From Dromaius novaehollandiae (Eukaryota; Chordata; Aves; Casuariiformes; Dromaiidae), in contig NC_088102.1 in assembly GCF_036370855.1 (NCBI RefSeq), positions 70,317,601-70,381,600 of the forward strand: a stretch of DNA of 64,000 nt, written 5' to 3'. Positions 11,801 through 23,901 of this stretch are shown here, in pieces. How positions within the stretch are numbered: the first letter of the stretch is position 1; every line of letters begins with the position of its first letter. The notes below the pieces were generated by a model. It had not been told where the DNA came from. It saw nothing but the letters and a program-made list of their open reading frames with translations, and searched no databases. A program made the position numbers and the translations under genes.

Positions 11801-14800
11801 TTAAATAAACCAACTGATCCTCGATGCAAACACCTTTCTCTCTTCTCTATGTTCCATCCTGCATCCTGCCTAGACAAAGCCCGTGTGTGAACAGCAAATA
11901 CCTCCAGGTTTCTTCCCATCTCGGTAGAGTCACAAAAACTCGGTGATGTGATATCCACCATTGCCTAGTGATATCATGCACAAGCAACACAGACAGCTGA
12001 GAGTTTCTGCCTGTTTGTAACTCCCTTCCTACTCAGCAGAGATGAGAAAAGGAAGGGAGAAAACAGCTTTGTAAAGTAGCAGTTTTTCCCCTCAAAAGGA
12101 GATAAGTTTCCCTATCACATCTAAGCAGGCAGGAGAGAGCTAGATCACAGGACTGAGGCTTAAAGAATGACACTTACATTCCCAAATCTACAGCTATTCC
12201 ATCACAGGACTCAAAGTCTCTTTCCGGAATCTGTTTCCAGTCTTTGAAATGGAGAGAATATGGCTATTGCAGCTCAGGGTGATGGTAGCTGTAGAGGATT
12301 AGGGTCACTATTTGCAAGAGTCCCTCAGATGTGCTACAACACAACAGCCTTTCTGAATGAGAAGCAGGCCTGTATTCACCTGCGAGGTGGTTGTATGGGC
12401 TTCCTCTTCAATTAGTTAGTCAAAAGGCCAAAATTGGTGGATTTTAGCCTTTAAGCTTCATCCACATGTAGTGGAAAAAAACAAGCCAAGACCACATATG
12501 AAGTAGGCAGGTCTGGATGTGTTTCTGATGTGAAGACAAAGTTATACAGGCCAGCCACAATCCTGAGACCATACAGAGATGTCAGTCCTCACTGAGGATG
12601 CCAACTAGCATATTCAGAAGGGCTCATTGTTGGCTTAACTTTGACTCCTTTTGAAGCCAAGGGCTTTAAACACTGATGTAGCTGGAGGAGAAATGGACCA
12701 AAGCTCATCACTTCTGAAAACTCCACTCTCTTCTCCCCTAGCCACAGTTTCTTCAGGGTTGTTAACGCTGCTGTTCGTTCCTCACCTGCTAGCAGTTTCT
12801 GAAGGCTGTGTTCTGGAAGCTGCTACGTGCTCCGAGTTGCTTTTTGTTTTTTTCCACTAGTACTAGCATGTTGCTCCAGCTAAACACTACAGTTTCAAGA
12901 GACTTTGAGTTGCTTAGAAAGCAAACAAGACACCAGCATAGGTCTCACCTGAACCCCGTGTAGCCAAAGAGGACAGCTTGCAAGAATCCACCCATCCCTG
13001 TCAAGAAGTTCACAGCTCCTGATCCATCCGAGTTCTCCACCCAGATCTGCTCCAGCAAGAAAAAGAAATGACTTAGCAGTTGCACTGAAACTCTTCATAT
13101 AGTTATGGGGGTTTGAATATGTTTAATGTCATTACTGCCACATATTTAAGGGTGTTGCAATGACCGTACTCTGCTGCCCATCTTGGCATGAGGTGCTGGA
13201 CTCTGATATGTCTCCAAGTCCCAAATACACTCACTTTCCCACCCCTGAGACACAGAAGAAAGCCTGAAGTAGGCATGACACCGATCCCTGGGCTTTGTAT
13301 CGTCTGGTAGGAAGGAGGCATCTCTTCACTGCTCATTGGAAGCATGCAGAGAGGAGACACAGCCCAGAACCACTTATTTGGATATAACAATAACCTAGGG
13401 ACCACAAGTGCAGTCAGCGTAGGCTCCAGTCCATGTGATGTTTCTATCTAGCATGTTCCCAAACAGGTCACATCACACAGAAGCAAGAAGCATTTGTCAC
13501 AGCAAAGCATCAACCATGCTCCACACAGCTAACCTTGAAGGGCTCCGTGATGTTGCTGAAACATTTGCTCAGTTGACTCTGTGCTTTCTGCGCTTCCTTT
13601 AGCTCCAGCCAGCCCACCGCAAACATGCTCTGCAGGGGAGAAAACGTCCTTTCACCTGCTGCTGCCCCCCTCAAGGGTGACCAAACAGCACAGCCAAGCT
13701 AATGACTTTTCCCCCTTCAGGGACACCACAACTAGCATCCATCTGACATCTTCAGTGCACATCTTAGTTCTGAGCTAACTGTCCCAACTCCCTGATAGTC
13801 TGCAGCAGGTCTGACAAACTGTGCTGCTGACAGGAGCTGGAGGTCACTAACTCAGATGGAAGCTACCACCTTGCTGATGAACCCCACCCCAGGCTTTGCC
13901 CCTCACCTTACCCAGGTCATGGCTGGCCCATCCAGCACAGTGACAGATTCGTACAACTCCAGGTCATTTCTCCGGACTTCAGGACTCATGGGGTACATCA
14001 GAGGGAATCCAAGCAAGACAACATCAGCTTGTTTCACAGGCTCACCTGGGGAAAGGAGCCAACATCAGTCAGACTATATATGCCAGCTGGAAGTGACTGG
14101 CAGATGGATTGTCCATTTACTGATGAGGGGAAAGGTTACAGAACTGCAAAGGGGGCCCAGGCAGCAGGGGCAGAGCTGCAAGAGCATGCATTTCCACTTG
14201 CACCAGCCCCTCCACTTTCCAGAGGGCCAGTGTTTTATAGAAAGAGCAGTGAGTGATACTTGGCCTTCAAAAGAGAGCCGTAATGGTCAGAAAGGGGTTC
14301 ATAGCAACCATGTCACCTGCAGGCCAGTACCTCAAGTACTACAGGCCTCCTCTTACCCTGCGTACCCAAATTTCCTAATTTTATGACCCAACAATGAGAG
14401 ATGATCCACCAAGCAGCAGAAGCCATCCCCGAACAGGTTCTTTGTAACAGGAACACAATTTAAATGATTTCATGCTCCCTCTGCACTCAGGCAGCAATGC
14501 TGCCTATGTTGGCTAACCATCCTGCCATCATTCCCACCTTGGAACTAGCGGGAATGCCCACTTATCACAGACTGAAGCAAGAACAGTCACCAGTTCAAAG
14601 CTCTGCTGTTGCCTCTCCACTCACCTGGGCTGTAACCATCATATTCAGGATGGTATTTCTTCTCTGCATCAAATGGCACTTTGACTTTCTTGGCACACTC
14701 CACCCACTCTTCTGGTACAGGGACCAAGAAGTCCCGCGCAACATCAGCTGCAAAATTTAAACTGAAAAGAACCAAGCAACAACAGCTTATATCAGGCATG

Positions 14801-17800
14801 GGTGGCTCTGACACCTCCAAGAGTGAAAAAGAAGGAAAGGAATATACAGAAAGAACTCATTGAGCCAGGTTCTCCGCAAAGAAACAGTTACTTTGAAAGA
14901 ATATGAGCCAGAGCATAAAGCTTGGATGAACAGTTGTCATCACTGGAGGTGGGACTCAGCTCCTCTAGCTTTAGACGTCTTCAGCTGACTAATTGTCTAG
15001 ATTTCCCACCCAATACAGTCAGAGAAACGCTCTTGCAAGGTGGAATTTCTCTCAGTAATGTAGACAAATGAAACAGGTCAGATGAATCACCATGGAAGGA
15101 CCTGCTTCTCCACTGACTGAAAAGGAAGCCAGAGGAGGTCAGTTGAATAAAGGAGGTGCATAAAGAGAGGAAAGATGTGGTCCACGTCGAAGCCTTGCTA
15201 TCTCCTACCCCTGCCAGACTGCTAAGCAGAAAAGAGAAGATGGTCCAGTGCTTCAATAAAGCATGCATGTTACCTCCTCTGGGCCAAAGCGTTGGTGTAA
15301 ACAGAGTTATCGACCCGGTAATGATACTCGTCTGGGGGCATGACACCTGGAGGAAGAGGGAGGAGACACTTCACACTGCAGCACGCTCAAGGTTTATGCC
15401 CCTCCTCAGAGAACTGGCGCAAGGAAGGAAGAAAACCCCTCCACTGCAGTGATGCATGTCCACAAGGCGCTTAGGTGCTGCCTCTCTGCATCTGGCAGGA
15501 TACCACAGCAACCTCGGTGTAGAGAAGAATGTGTGGTGGTTGTTGTGAAGGAGAAACACGCTGACTCAAAGCTTCATCTGACAGAGTGAAGGCTGTCCGG
15601 GCAGCAGGCACCTTCTCAACCTGAAGGCATCTCCCTAACTTCAGGGTTGAGACCTACAGACAAAGTGATCTTCGAGTTGCTAATCTGATATCTTTCCCAA
15701 CCTACAAGATCAACTCTTTCCTTTACTCAACGTGTACAGATTATCCCCAGGAAAGGAGATGCCCACTTCCCAGGAGAAAAATGAAAATACCCATTTAAAC
15801 ACACGACTTTTGGGGACACTGGGGCTCTCTGCAAAGCATCTACAGACCAAGAGCCATTTGAGGTAACCTCCAAGGACTTTTTTTTACCTCTGATCACCCT
15901 AGCTGCACACAGACCCCTTGGCTCTCCCCTTGGAGCCTGCTACTCCAGACCTTGCTCCCACATGCATCTCTGCTTCACTTCTAATTTTCTTCTCCAACGC
16001 CCTCATTCAGTGGGAAACACAAGCAGCACCTTCACCATAACGTGCTTCAGCAGAATTGCTGCCTGTGGAGAGACCCTTTGCCCTGTCAGACATAGCAGCA
16101 GTTGTACTTGTTTGGCACCAGTAGTACCAGATGTCTTTCAAAGAATAGGATGTGATTAAACTCCTGGAGGCCACTGGGAGATCTGAACTCGGGTCACTTC
16201 AAAAAGAGACCGTATATGTGTCTGAGCTGCTCAGACTGTGCTGTGAGGCACATGCACGCATATGTACAAACATATATACGTATAGTCTCAGTGCTGCTGA
16301 GTCCTTCGCCTCTAAAGCCCGATGAAAGCAATGCCCTATATTTTCCCTAAATGCCACCAGTCACAACAACAAACAACCTGAAATGGCAACTGTTCTTGTT
16401 GCATCAGCTTGTACTGCCACAGAAAGAGACATTCAGAGTTGTCCCATGAGAGTCAAGGGACTGAGATAGAAACAACCGCTGCCATGGCCCTGAGAAGAGA
16501 AGATATGAACTACCACACAAACCTCTGGGCTGGAAGAATTCAGCACTGCAGCTAGGGGAGGGAAAAGATGTGTTGTGTGAGCTTGGGATGTGCTGATACT
16601 TGCTGAGGGAAGAAAAAAGCCTGGCATCATGCCCTGTGTTTTCACGGACATGAGTATTTTCTGCGAGATATTTGAAAGGGCAGGAGCCTGAAGTGCCCAT
16701 GTACTCCCATCCAGGTCTGGCTGGAGGGGCTCTGAGCCTCTGTTTGCAAGGTCTTTCCCCAAAAACAGGCCTGGCAGTGGCAGAAGTACCTTTGATGTGG
16801 TAGCACTGCTCCTCTTCATTCCACACCATCCTGCTGCACCAGTACTGAGCCACAGCACCAACCAGGTTCCAGCCTCCATCCTCCCTGAACAGCTTCTGGT
16901 CCTGGAAGGACCCAAACCAGAGAAAACCAGAGACAAGGGAACATGAGAAAGACTCAGCCAGGCCCAAATTCAGTGAGATGACAGGAGCTCTAATGAAACA
17001 GATATAGGAGGAGAAGAGGACAGAAAAACTGGCCTGGACTGAGGCAACAGGATGCTGAGCCATCCAGGAGGAACAAGGACAGAGGAGCCAGGGCTGAAGA
17101 GAGGGACCTGTGGCGTTACTGGCAATTCTGAGCGGAGCAGATAACAGCAGAGCTTCTCTGGGAAGGGACAATGTCAGTCACCAGGTGCCCTGCAGGCCTT
17201 GCCCCTGGGTTGGCCCCTTGCCTGTGCCATCCACATGTCACACGCTCCCTTTACCTGTGTGGTGTGATAATACTGCTCAAAGGCCATCATAACATCCCCA
17301 GTGACGTGAATTTCTTGAGCTCCATAAATCTCTTCCGGACAGACTTCCCGGCCGGTGGCTGCGCTCTCCCAAGGAAACTTGGCACCCTGTCAGGAGAAAA
17401 TATCCATGGGGCAGCTGAGCACAGCCAGAGGGAGGGGAAGCACAACATCTCGAGATGCTCTCCCCACTCCACTGCTTGCAGGCCGTGCCAAGCTCACAGC
17501 CCCTCGTTAAAACCAGAGAGGAAGGGCAAAGCCTGGCTGTCCCCTTCTGTGTGGCACTGGCTGGGCTGACCGCAACCCAGGCTCTGTCCCCACCTTGTAG
17601 CCTTGCTCCTGCGCATTGCGTAAAGCTCCTCCCAGCATGCGAATCCGATACTCCAAGATGGCTCGGGCCGCTTCGGGATAAAACAGCAGGATGCTTGGGA
17701 ATATCCACGTGTCCTGGAAATAGCAAAGCAAGGCAAATCATAAGGAGCAGGTGGTGGAAGTGCCTGCTAGGGCACCCAGATGTTCCTACCACCCTTTAGA

Positions 17801-20800
17801 GGTTCACCCTTCAAGCACAGCCCCATTCCACATCTCCGTTCATGCTCTGACCATGATTTTGCCGCTACTTGAAGGTGCTGTCACCTTGGCTCATTAAAAG
17901 GAACATATCCATGAGGGAATGTTTCTGCTCTCACAGATGTGGCCAGGCACCCCGCGCCTGCCACCCTGTGCTCGTCTCCCTTGGGCTGTCTTGCTAAAAT
18001 AATCTCAGCAGGAATCCCCACTACGCAAGACAGGGGAGGCAGGAGTCCTCCAAAGAGTCGTGCTAGAGAGGGGAGAGTCAAAACCAGATGCGTTGCTAAA
18101 GAGAAGGCAACCAAGGCTTACAAAACCGAAAAGCACTTGCCCGCTGATCGACCAGACTAGATTTTGTGCAGGAGGAAGGAATGCCCTCAGCATAATCCAG
18201 CAGTGTTCTCTGCTCGTAGTAACGGACTCAACTGCAGAGCTGCAAACTCCCTCCCTGTACTTTCAGTGCGGATACTCAGAGAGCGGATCTAAACCTTTGG
18301 CGAGGTCAAAACCACCTGGGCTGACTGGGTCATTGAATACACACAAAGCTTCCATTTAAGAGCCAAGCGTTCCCATAGCGGAAAACACTTCAGGTTGTTC
18401 AGTGGTTAATTCAGGCACAATAGGGGCTCACCCAGGTTTCTGCCTGTGGAAGAGCAAACAAAGCTGGGTGGGGTGAGTTCATCTCACTAGTTTTAAACAG
18501 CTAAAAGTCCGTGGCCTTGCTCCAGGCTAGTCACCGAGGCTCCCTTTGCATTGACCTACCTTGAGTGAGTGACCCAAAATTGTCTCAGCCCCACATCTTA
18601 GCTTGGAGACATCTCTCCTAGCCCCCAGCCCACACAGTGACAGCAGGCATTTAGCTTTGATTTAGACAAGTTGTTCTCAAGTTAGGAAAGGCAAGCCCTA
18701 CCCTCAGCTGGCCTATACAGCCAGCACCAGAGGAAAGGCCTCTCCTGGAGGAGACTCAGACCACCTGAGACCTGACTTAAGAAACCAGTCTGGGCCTTGG
18801 CAGCTGTTGCCAAGAGAGCAGGAGGCTGGTGCAAGGATACCCATATCACCAGTGAGAATAAGGCCTCCCAGCAGCCTCATGCTGGGTTTCCCAGTCTCAG
18901 ATGGTGCAGAAAAGCTGCACATTGCCAGATAACACAGCCTCAACCCACCTGGTCCCAGAAGACGTGCCCCCAGTAGTCTTCCCCCTGACTGCCGTTGGAT
19001 AAGCCACCAGGACTGATGCCATGGAAAAGGAAGTCGGGGTTCCCAAGGGGAGGGATAGCACTCAGCAGGTAATAGAGACACCCGTAAAGGGCCTGTCGCA
19101 AAGGCAGAGGGCCGTCCAGGTCGATGCAGCATCCTCTCCACAGCGCTGCCCAGGCCTCCACGTGGGAGGAGTACAGGGTGCCAGCAGCAACGCGAGCCAT
19201 CCCTTCGCTGTAGCACCTCTTCGCTTCCTCCTCGCTCTCGGCCACGGCGGTCAGGAACTCCCAGGTTCTCTCCTGCTCCTCCCCGTGCAAGGTCACGGTC
19301 TGCGGCGCCGGAGTCCAGAGCATGTGAACTGTGGGCTGGGGTCCCCCATCCACCTCGGGGACCAATGTCTTCCCATAGACGTAGCTACAAGAGACAGCGA
19401 GCAAAGGGGAAAGGGACAGCAGAGCAGATGGTATTCGGTGCATATCAGTTAGTGCAAATCCACTCGTGCAGAGGGGAACTGCCCCACAGCAGCTGAATAT
19501 CTGGCTCCTATTCCCATCTAGGACAGAAGCTCCCTTGTCCCCATGCTTCAGCTCAGCTGAAACCTCATCCCCAGAAGAGCATGAGATTGAAATTCATTAC
19601 GACACTCTCACAGGTACCCAATTTCAGCAAGCCATTTCTAGGTGTCTCCTCCTCCAAACTTACTATCTTCCCCAAACTCACTTCTTTGTCATCACATCTA
19701 GTCTCTGTGGCCTATATTGCTCTTTTACATGTTGTTATAATTCTGGAGTTACAGCTAATAAATACTTTTATTAGCACAACTTTTTTACATGCCTGCCAGA
19801 AAGAGGCAGGTTTACATAAGCCTCCATTCTACTTACCTTATCAGTCTAGTTCTACCCTGGCTTTTGCAGCTTATTTCTTATTTGAGAGCAGAGCAGAGAT
19901 CTATTGGCTACGAAGGATAAAGTCAAGGCAATGTCCCCTCCATGATCCAAACTCACTGTGCCCCCTGGAAGTCTGGTCCCCGATACAGGTCGAGGTCCTG
20001 GCTCTTCAGCACAAAAGGAATCTGGAGCTCCACCACGATGGGCTGCCTGGTGTGAGCGGATCGCTGGATGGTGATGCTGAAGGCCATCAAATGGACATGG
20101 GAATGGTGGGCATAGATCTGATGGGTGGCTGTATAATCAGCTGACTGAAGCACATGGCTGAAGGTTCCTGTAAGGACAACGAGAGTCAAACTTTTTTACT
20201 TGTCAGGTTTTTAGCCTGAGACAGCCAAATTTGGTCTGAACTGTGAGTGGAATTGAGTCCTGATGTTGTTAGGAGGACTATTAACACACAGCTAACACAC
20301 TTAATCTGACCAGGCAAGAGAGGAATGATTTGCGCTATAGAATATTTCACCAAGCTTCATGATTAGATGCCATTTGCTGAGCCAGGATCCAGCAGGGGCT
20401 GAGATATGGTCTGAAAACTGTATGTTCCTATTCTCACAAGGATGGAAATCTTCCACTTGCTCCACTTGGAAGGATAACCTAAAGGAGGAAAGTCTTCTGT
20501 ATTCCAAGTCCAGTCCATACTACTTAGAGAAGAACTATTTTGGGAATAAACGAATCTAGGACTTTGTCCAGCTGAATCCTGAAATCTGCAAAACGAGTAC
20601 TCCTAGATAACTCTGGAAAAAAAGGAAAAGATACCTCCCCATCCCCTATTCTCCCAATTACACTTTTTATGTTCTATACCAAGGTCTGAGGTGGCTGGTG
20701 TCTAAAGGTCAAAGTGAACACAAAATCATATCCACTTCTGGCTCCTTTATAGAAACACGTGGTGAAATTCACTTTACACAACCATTACATGCCTGCAAAA

Positions 20801-21512
20801 TAAGTGTCTGCATGTGAACCAAAGGGTTGGATGCCTGTGACAGTCAATCAAATTTAGGGTATGATTCATCTCATCTGATATTGATGTCTACTTTAAGATG
20901 AGGTGATTAACTTTCTCTACACCTTTCAATTTATTGACTAAATCTCCTTTGGCTACAATAACAGACACCTAGTCTGCAGGCAGACTCCAGCGCTGTAGGC
21001 ACCTGAAGTTAGGTCAGAGGAATCCCACTCCTGGGATGAAGCTGACTCCAGTCACGGGTCTATTCAGCGCATGGATGAACAGAGCCTGGGGAGAACCAAG
21101 ATGTCCCCAGAGACCTCATGGAAGAGGCAACACAGGCATGGAAAAATTTAACTTCTAAGAGGGGGTCACCAAGAGCTGCAGGAAAAGAGTGAGGGGTGAG
21201 TATGATGCCGAAATAAAAGGAAGCTGCAGCACGGGCAGATTCCTACCCCTGCTGTTTACCTGTGCGGGTATTCAAGGTGAAGGTCTCGGTCAGCTCGTCC
21301 GTACTAGGCTTGGTCATCCTAACGTTGACAGGGCTGGGGATGTCGGCACGATGCGTGTCTCCCACAGCTCCGTTGTACACCCCGTTGACATGGAGGATGT
21401 CCCGATACACACGGGTGCCCAGGTAAGCGTTGGTCACCGTAGCTAGAAGCCGTGGGTCTGAGGGCAGAGAAGTGGAGGTGAACACGGCAGGGTCCTCCTT
21501 GCCACCAGTCAT
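8827..21512 (-). CDS. PGGHG: Protein-glucosylgalactosylhydroxylysine glucosidase (GH65), complete
   Basis: Thirteen coding exons in transcript order: 21512-21260, 20167-19957, 19384-18949, 17713-17594, 17386-17255, 16901-16790, 15346-15274, 14761-14625, 14045-13912, 13629-13534, 13046-12949, 9456-9242, 8891-8827. All junctions keep frame and give 693 residues (human 737). The N-terminus carries [20 protein letters not shown]. The enzyme removes glucose from Glc-Gal-hydroxylysine of collagen; the family is cytosolic and no signal peptide is seen. The three carboxylates reported essential in human (D301, E430, E574) align with D299 in FWDQD, E428 in PPDEYH and E572 in [10 protein letters not shown]. 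The C-terminus stops soon after [12 protein letters not shown], about 40 residues short of human. Also called ATHL1. It lies convergent with IFITM5. Confidence 0.96.
9457..12948 (-). other. PGGHG: Large PGGHG intron (penultimate coding junctions)
   Basis: A 3.5 kb intron between the exon ending in the GYTGF block and the exon starting [11 protein letters not shown] see no repeat family, RNA gene or extra exon in it. The small ORFs here have no similarity I recognise. Confidence 0.6.
13047..21259 (-). other. PGGHG: Remaining PGGHG introns
   Basis: The longer introns are 14046-14624, 14762-15273, 15347-16789, 16902-17254, 17714-18948, 19385-19956 and 20168-21259. Apart from splice signals I see nothing in them: no transposon I can name and no nested gene. 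Intron-exon read-through explains the long minus frames such as 16404-17171 and 17277-17792. Confidence 0.6.
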
Positions 21513-21527
21513 TTTCACCGGTTGGAA
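21513..21527 (-). other. PGGHG: PGGHG 5' UTR remnant with 3' splice site
   Basis: On the minus strand the sequence TGTTCTGCAG ends at 21528, and the exon then reads 15 bases before the ATG at 21512. This means the first coding exon is preceded by at least one untranslated exon upstream. I could not place it; the CpG-richer stretch at 21.76-22.12 kb is the likeliest location. Confidence 0.65.
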
Positions 21528-22177
21528 CTGCAGAACAGAGTGAGGGACAAGGGTTGAGCAGAGCAATCCGGCACCACCAGTTCCTGATGGGGACAATGTC
21601 AGTGCAAGGCTTAGCATGGCTCTCGTGAACATCACTTAATGGCTTGATGGGGCAGGAGGTGTCTTTTTGCTTCATGTACACACAGCACCTTACAACAGGG
21701 AGCTCTAGCGGGTGCTTGGCACTGCTAAGCACCGGAGTAACATCGGAAACCACAGATGGAGAAGTGGGGCACGTGCAGACTCCTCCGGGGAGCTGGAGCA
21801 TCAGCGGAGCGCTCGGAGCAGCGAGACCACAGCCAGGCCAGCGGCCTCCTCGCTGCTCCCCGACTGCCAAGCTGGCGGTCCTGGAAAGCCCTCCCTCACG
21901 GGCTCACACCTCGGCAGCGCTCAGCAAGACCTTGGCCGCTTGTTTTCTCACAGCAGGCAGTGCCCGAGGCGAGAAAAATAACTCTCCTGGCATTCAAGGA
22001 GGAAAGAGGGGCGGAAAAAAGAGTTAGGAAATTGCATCTTGCCTTTTTTCTCAGGCTGTGTGTGGACTCCGACCGTGCAGGCAGAAGTTGCTGCCGTAAG
22101 GGTTTCAGGCAGGGCAGGGCAGGACGGAAGTTACCAAACTGAGACAAGAGGAAGGAAATAACTTTTTTCCCCTGCAT

Positions 22178-22198
22178 AAAAAAAAAAAAAAAAAAAAA
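22178..22198. repeat. Poly(A) run, 21 bases
   Basis: A simple A21 tract. No retroposon body with target-site duplication is evident beside it. Confidence 0.9.
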
Positions 22199-23029
22199 TC
22201 CTGAAATGCGGCTATTTGCCCAGCTGTGATCCTGCTGGCAGAGGTCGCTGCCCAGCACGCAGGGGATGAGGCTTCCCAAGGAAAACGAGCCTTGGGCTGC
22301 TGCTATTTTGGGGCTGTCCTCTACCTCTGAGGAAGGAGGAACAGGGAGAGGAACACCCATCCACAGTTGTCATCCGAAAGTTGTCCGAGATATTCAAAAA
22401 CAATGGAGGCCCTGGCAGAGAGCCACAGATGGTTATCTAGTGATGGGGAGGCTGCTGTTCCCTCCACCCTTCTTACACCACTGAAGAATAAGCAGCTCCA
22501 GCAGGGAATAAATGTCTCCCCTTCAGCATAGCAGTCCTTTTTCCAGGGAAAACCATAGCTCCCCTTCAGACAGGGAAGGTCCTGTTCAGCGCTCTCTTCA
22601 CTAACAGCCAGCACCAGGTACATCAGAGAAAGGCAAAAACTCTGCAGAAAGAATGAAGTGGGATAATCACCGTTATTCTCAGCCAGCTTTTTTTTTTATT
22701 TTAATCCTTAAATTAGGACATTCATGTCAGCAGGGAAGCTTAAGATTCAGTATCATTTCCCAAGAGTTTGTTAGTGCAGTCACCCTTCTGGATATCCTTG
22801 CTGTCCTTTTGACCGATTCTTGGCATCATAACCGGTAAATCCGGCAACCTGACCGCACATGCGAAAAGGTATTTCCTTCAGTCAGGTCTGAGTTTGCCTC
22901 CTTGGTGATGAAATCCTAGCTTACCCGAAACGCACGGGAGCTTTGCCAAGGACGGCCATGAGGCCCTGACTTCACTCTGTAAACAATTTTCCCTGTTTCT
23001 GTGGCATGAGAGACCTGAAGCACCTCATT

Positions 23030-23901
23030 TTATTTCTCTGGACCACCAAAAGCTCTTACGTACTCTAACCACGCTTCCTTTTTTTGCCTGCTTTCGAAGC
23101 AAACAGTTCCGGGCTTCAGGATTCGTTTTTGTAACGCTTTCCCAGGCTTCCTGCCTTTCAATCCTGTTGTAGCACGAGAAGATATTTTTCGGGTCACAGC
23201 ACAAGTTTCGGAGAGCACAAACTCTTGACTTTCAGCCTCAAAGCACTGCTTGCACTGATCTCCATTTCTTACAGACTGTAACGTTTCTATCGCTTTTAAA
23301 GCGGTTATATTACACCCTGAGCAGGGATTTTTCACCATGCTGTCCCCCAAAAGGCCCAGGTCAGTGGTCATTACATGAGGAAATACCCTTCTCTGCTGGG
23401 CTGAACCCCCATTTCTCTCTTTCCCTGCTAGAAAGCTTCTTCTGGCCACTATCCAAGCACTGAGGCAGCTATATATCATTGCTTTGTGTGTCTCACTCCC
23501 AAACCACAATTCCCAGCTCCTGCACATGCATTTGTTGTTACAAAGCAGCTTTAGTCTCTCTGAACTCAGTTTCCAACAGGACAGAGCCCGGACCGTCTTT
23601 GATGGAGTACCTGTCTATCTCCAACAGGCCCTTTACCACGATTTTTAGCAAGAGGGACATTCTTCTGGCTCTCGTCTTGCTGCGACGTGGTTGTCTGAAG
23701 GGATCTGTGACCGAGTACGATTGGCACGAGTCCTCGAGAGAGCCAGAAGTCGCCGCGGTGCAGAGATGCCCTCCGACTGCAATAAAGACTAAAGCTATCG
23801 GTTTCTCTACAGACCTTTTCAGAGCTGGCAAAACATCTTTGCTCCCGCTGTCTTGTGTCCCAGGCTTGCTTTGTATGCAGCAGGGAAGAAAAAAAAAACA
23901 A
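23030..23901 (-). other. Cluster of overlapping minus-strand ORFs, function unknown
   Basis: Three open frames lie close together. 23538-23831 starts MPALKRSVEKPIALVFIAVG, a signal-peptide-like start (charged, then hydrophobic, then small residues). 23030-23527 (165 codons) is Cys-rich, with GCNITALKAIETL, CKQC and VCFESRQKKEAWLEY. 23566-23901 overlaps both in a third frame. They are in different frames and I see no strong splice pair that would join them. I recognise no domain; most likely chance, or part of a non-coding transcript. The chemokine-like look of the last segment is not supported by Cys spacing. Confidence 0.2.

Noticed and set aside
23105-23340. Chemokine-like reading of the minus-strand Cys-rich frame
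   Set aside because: The CxxC pairs and the gaps of about 15 and 33 residues do not fit CC, CXC or XC chemokine spacing, and no matching first exon was found.
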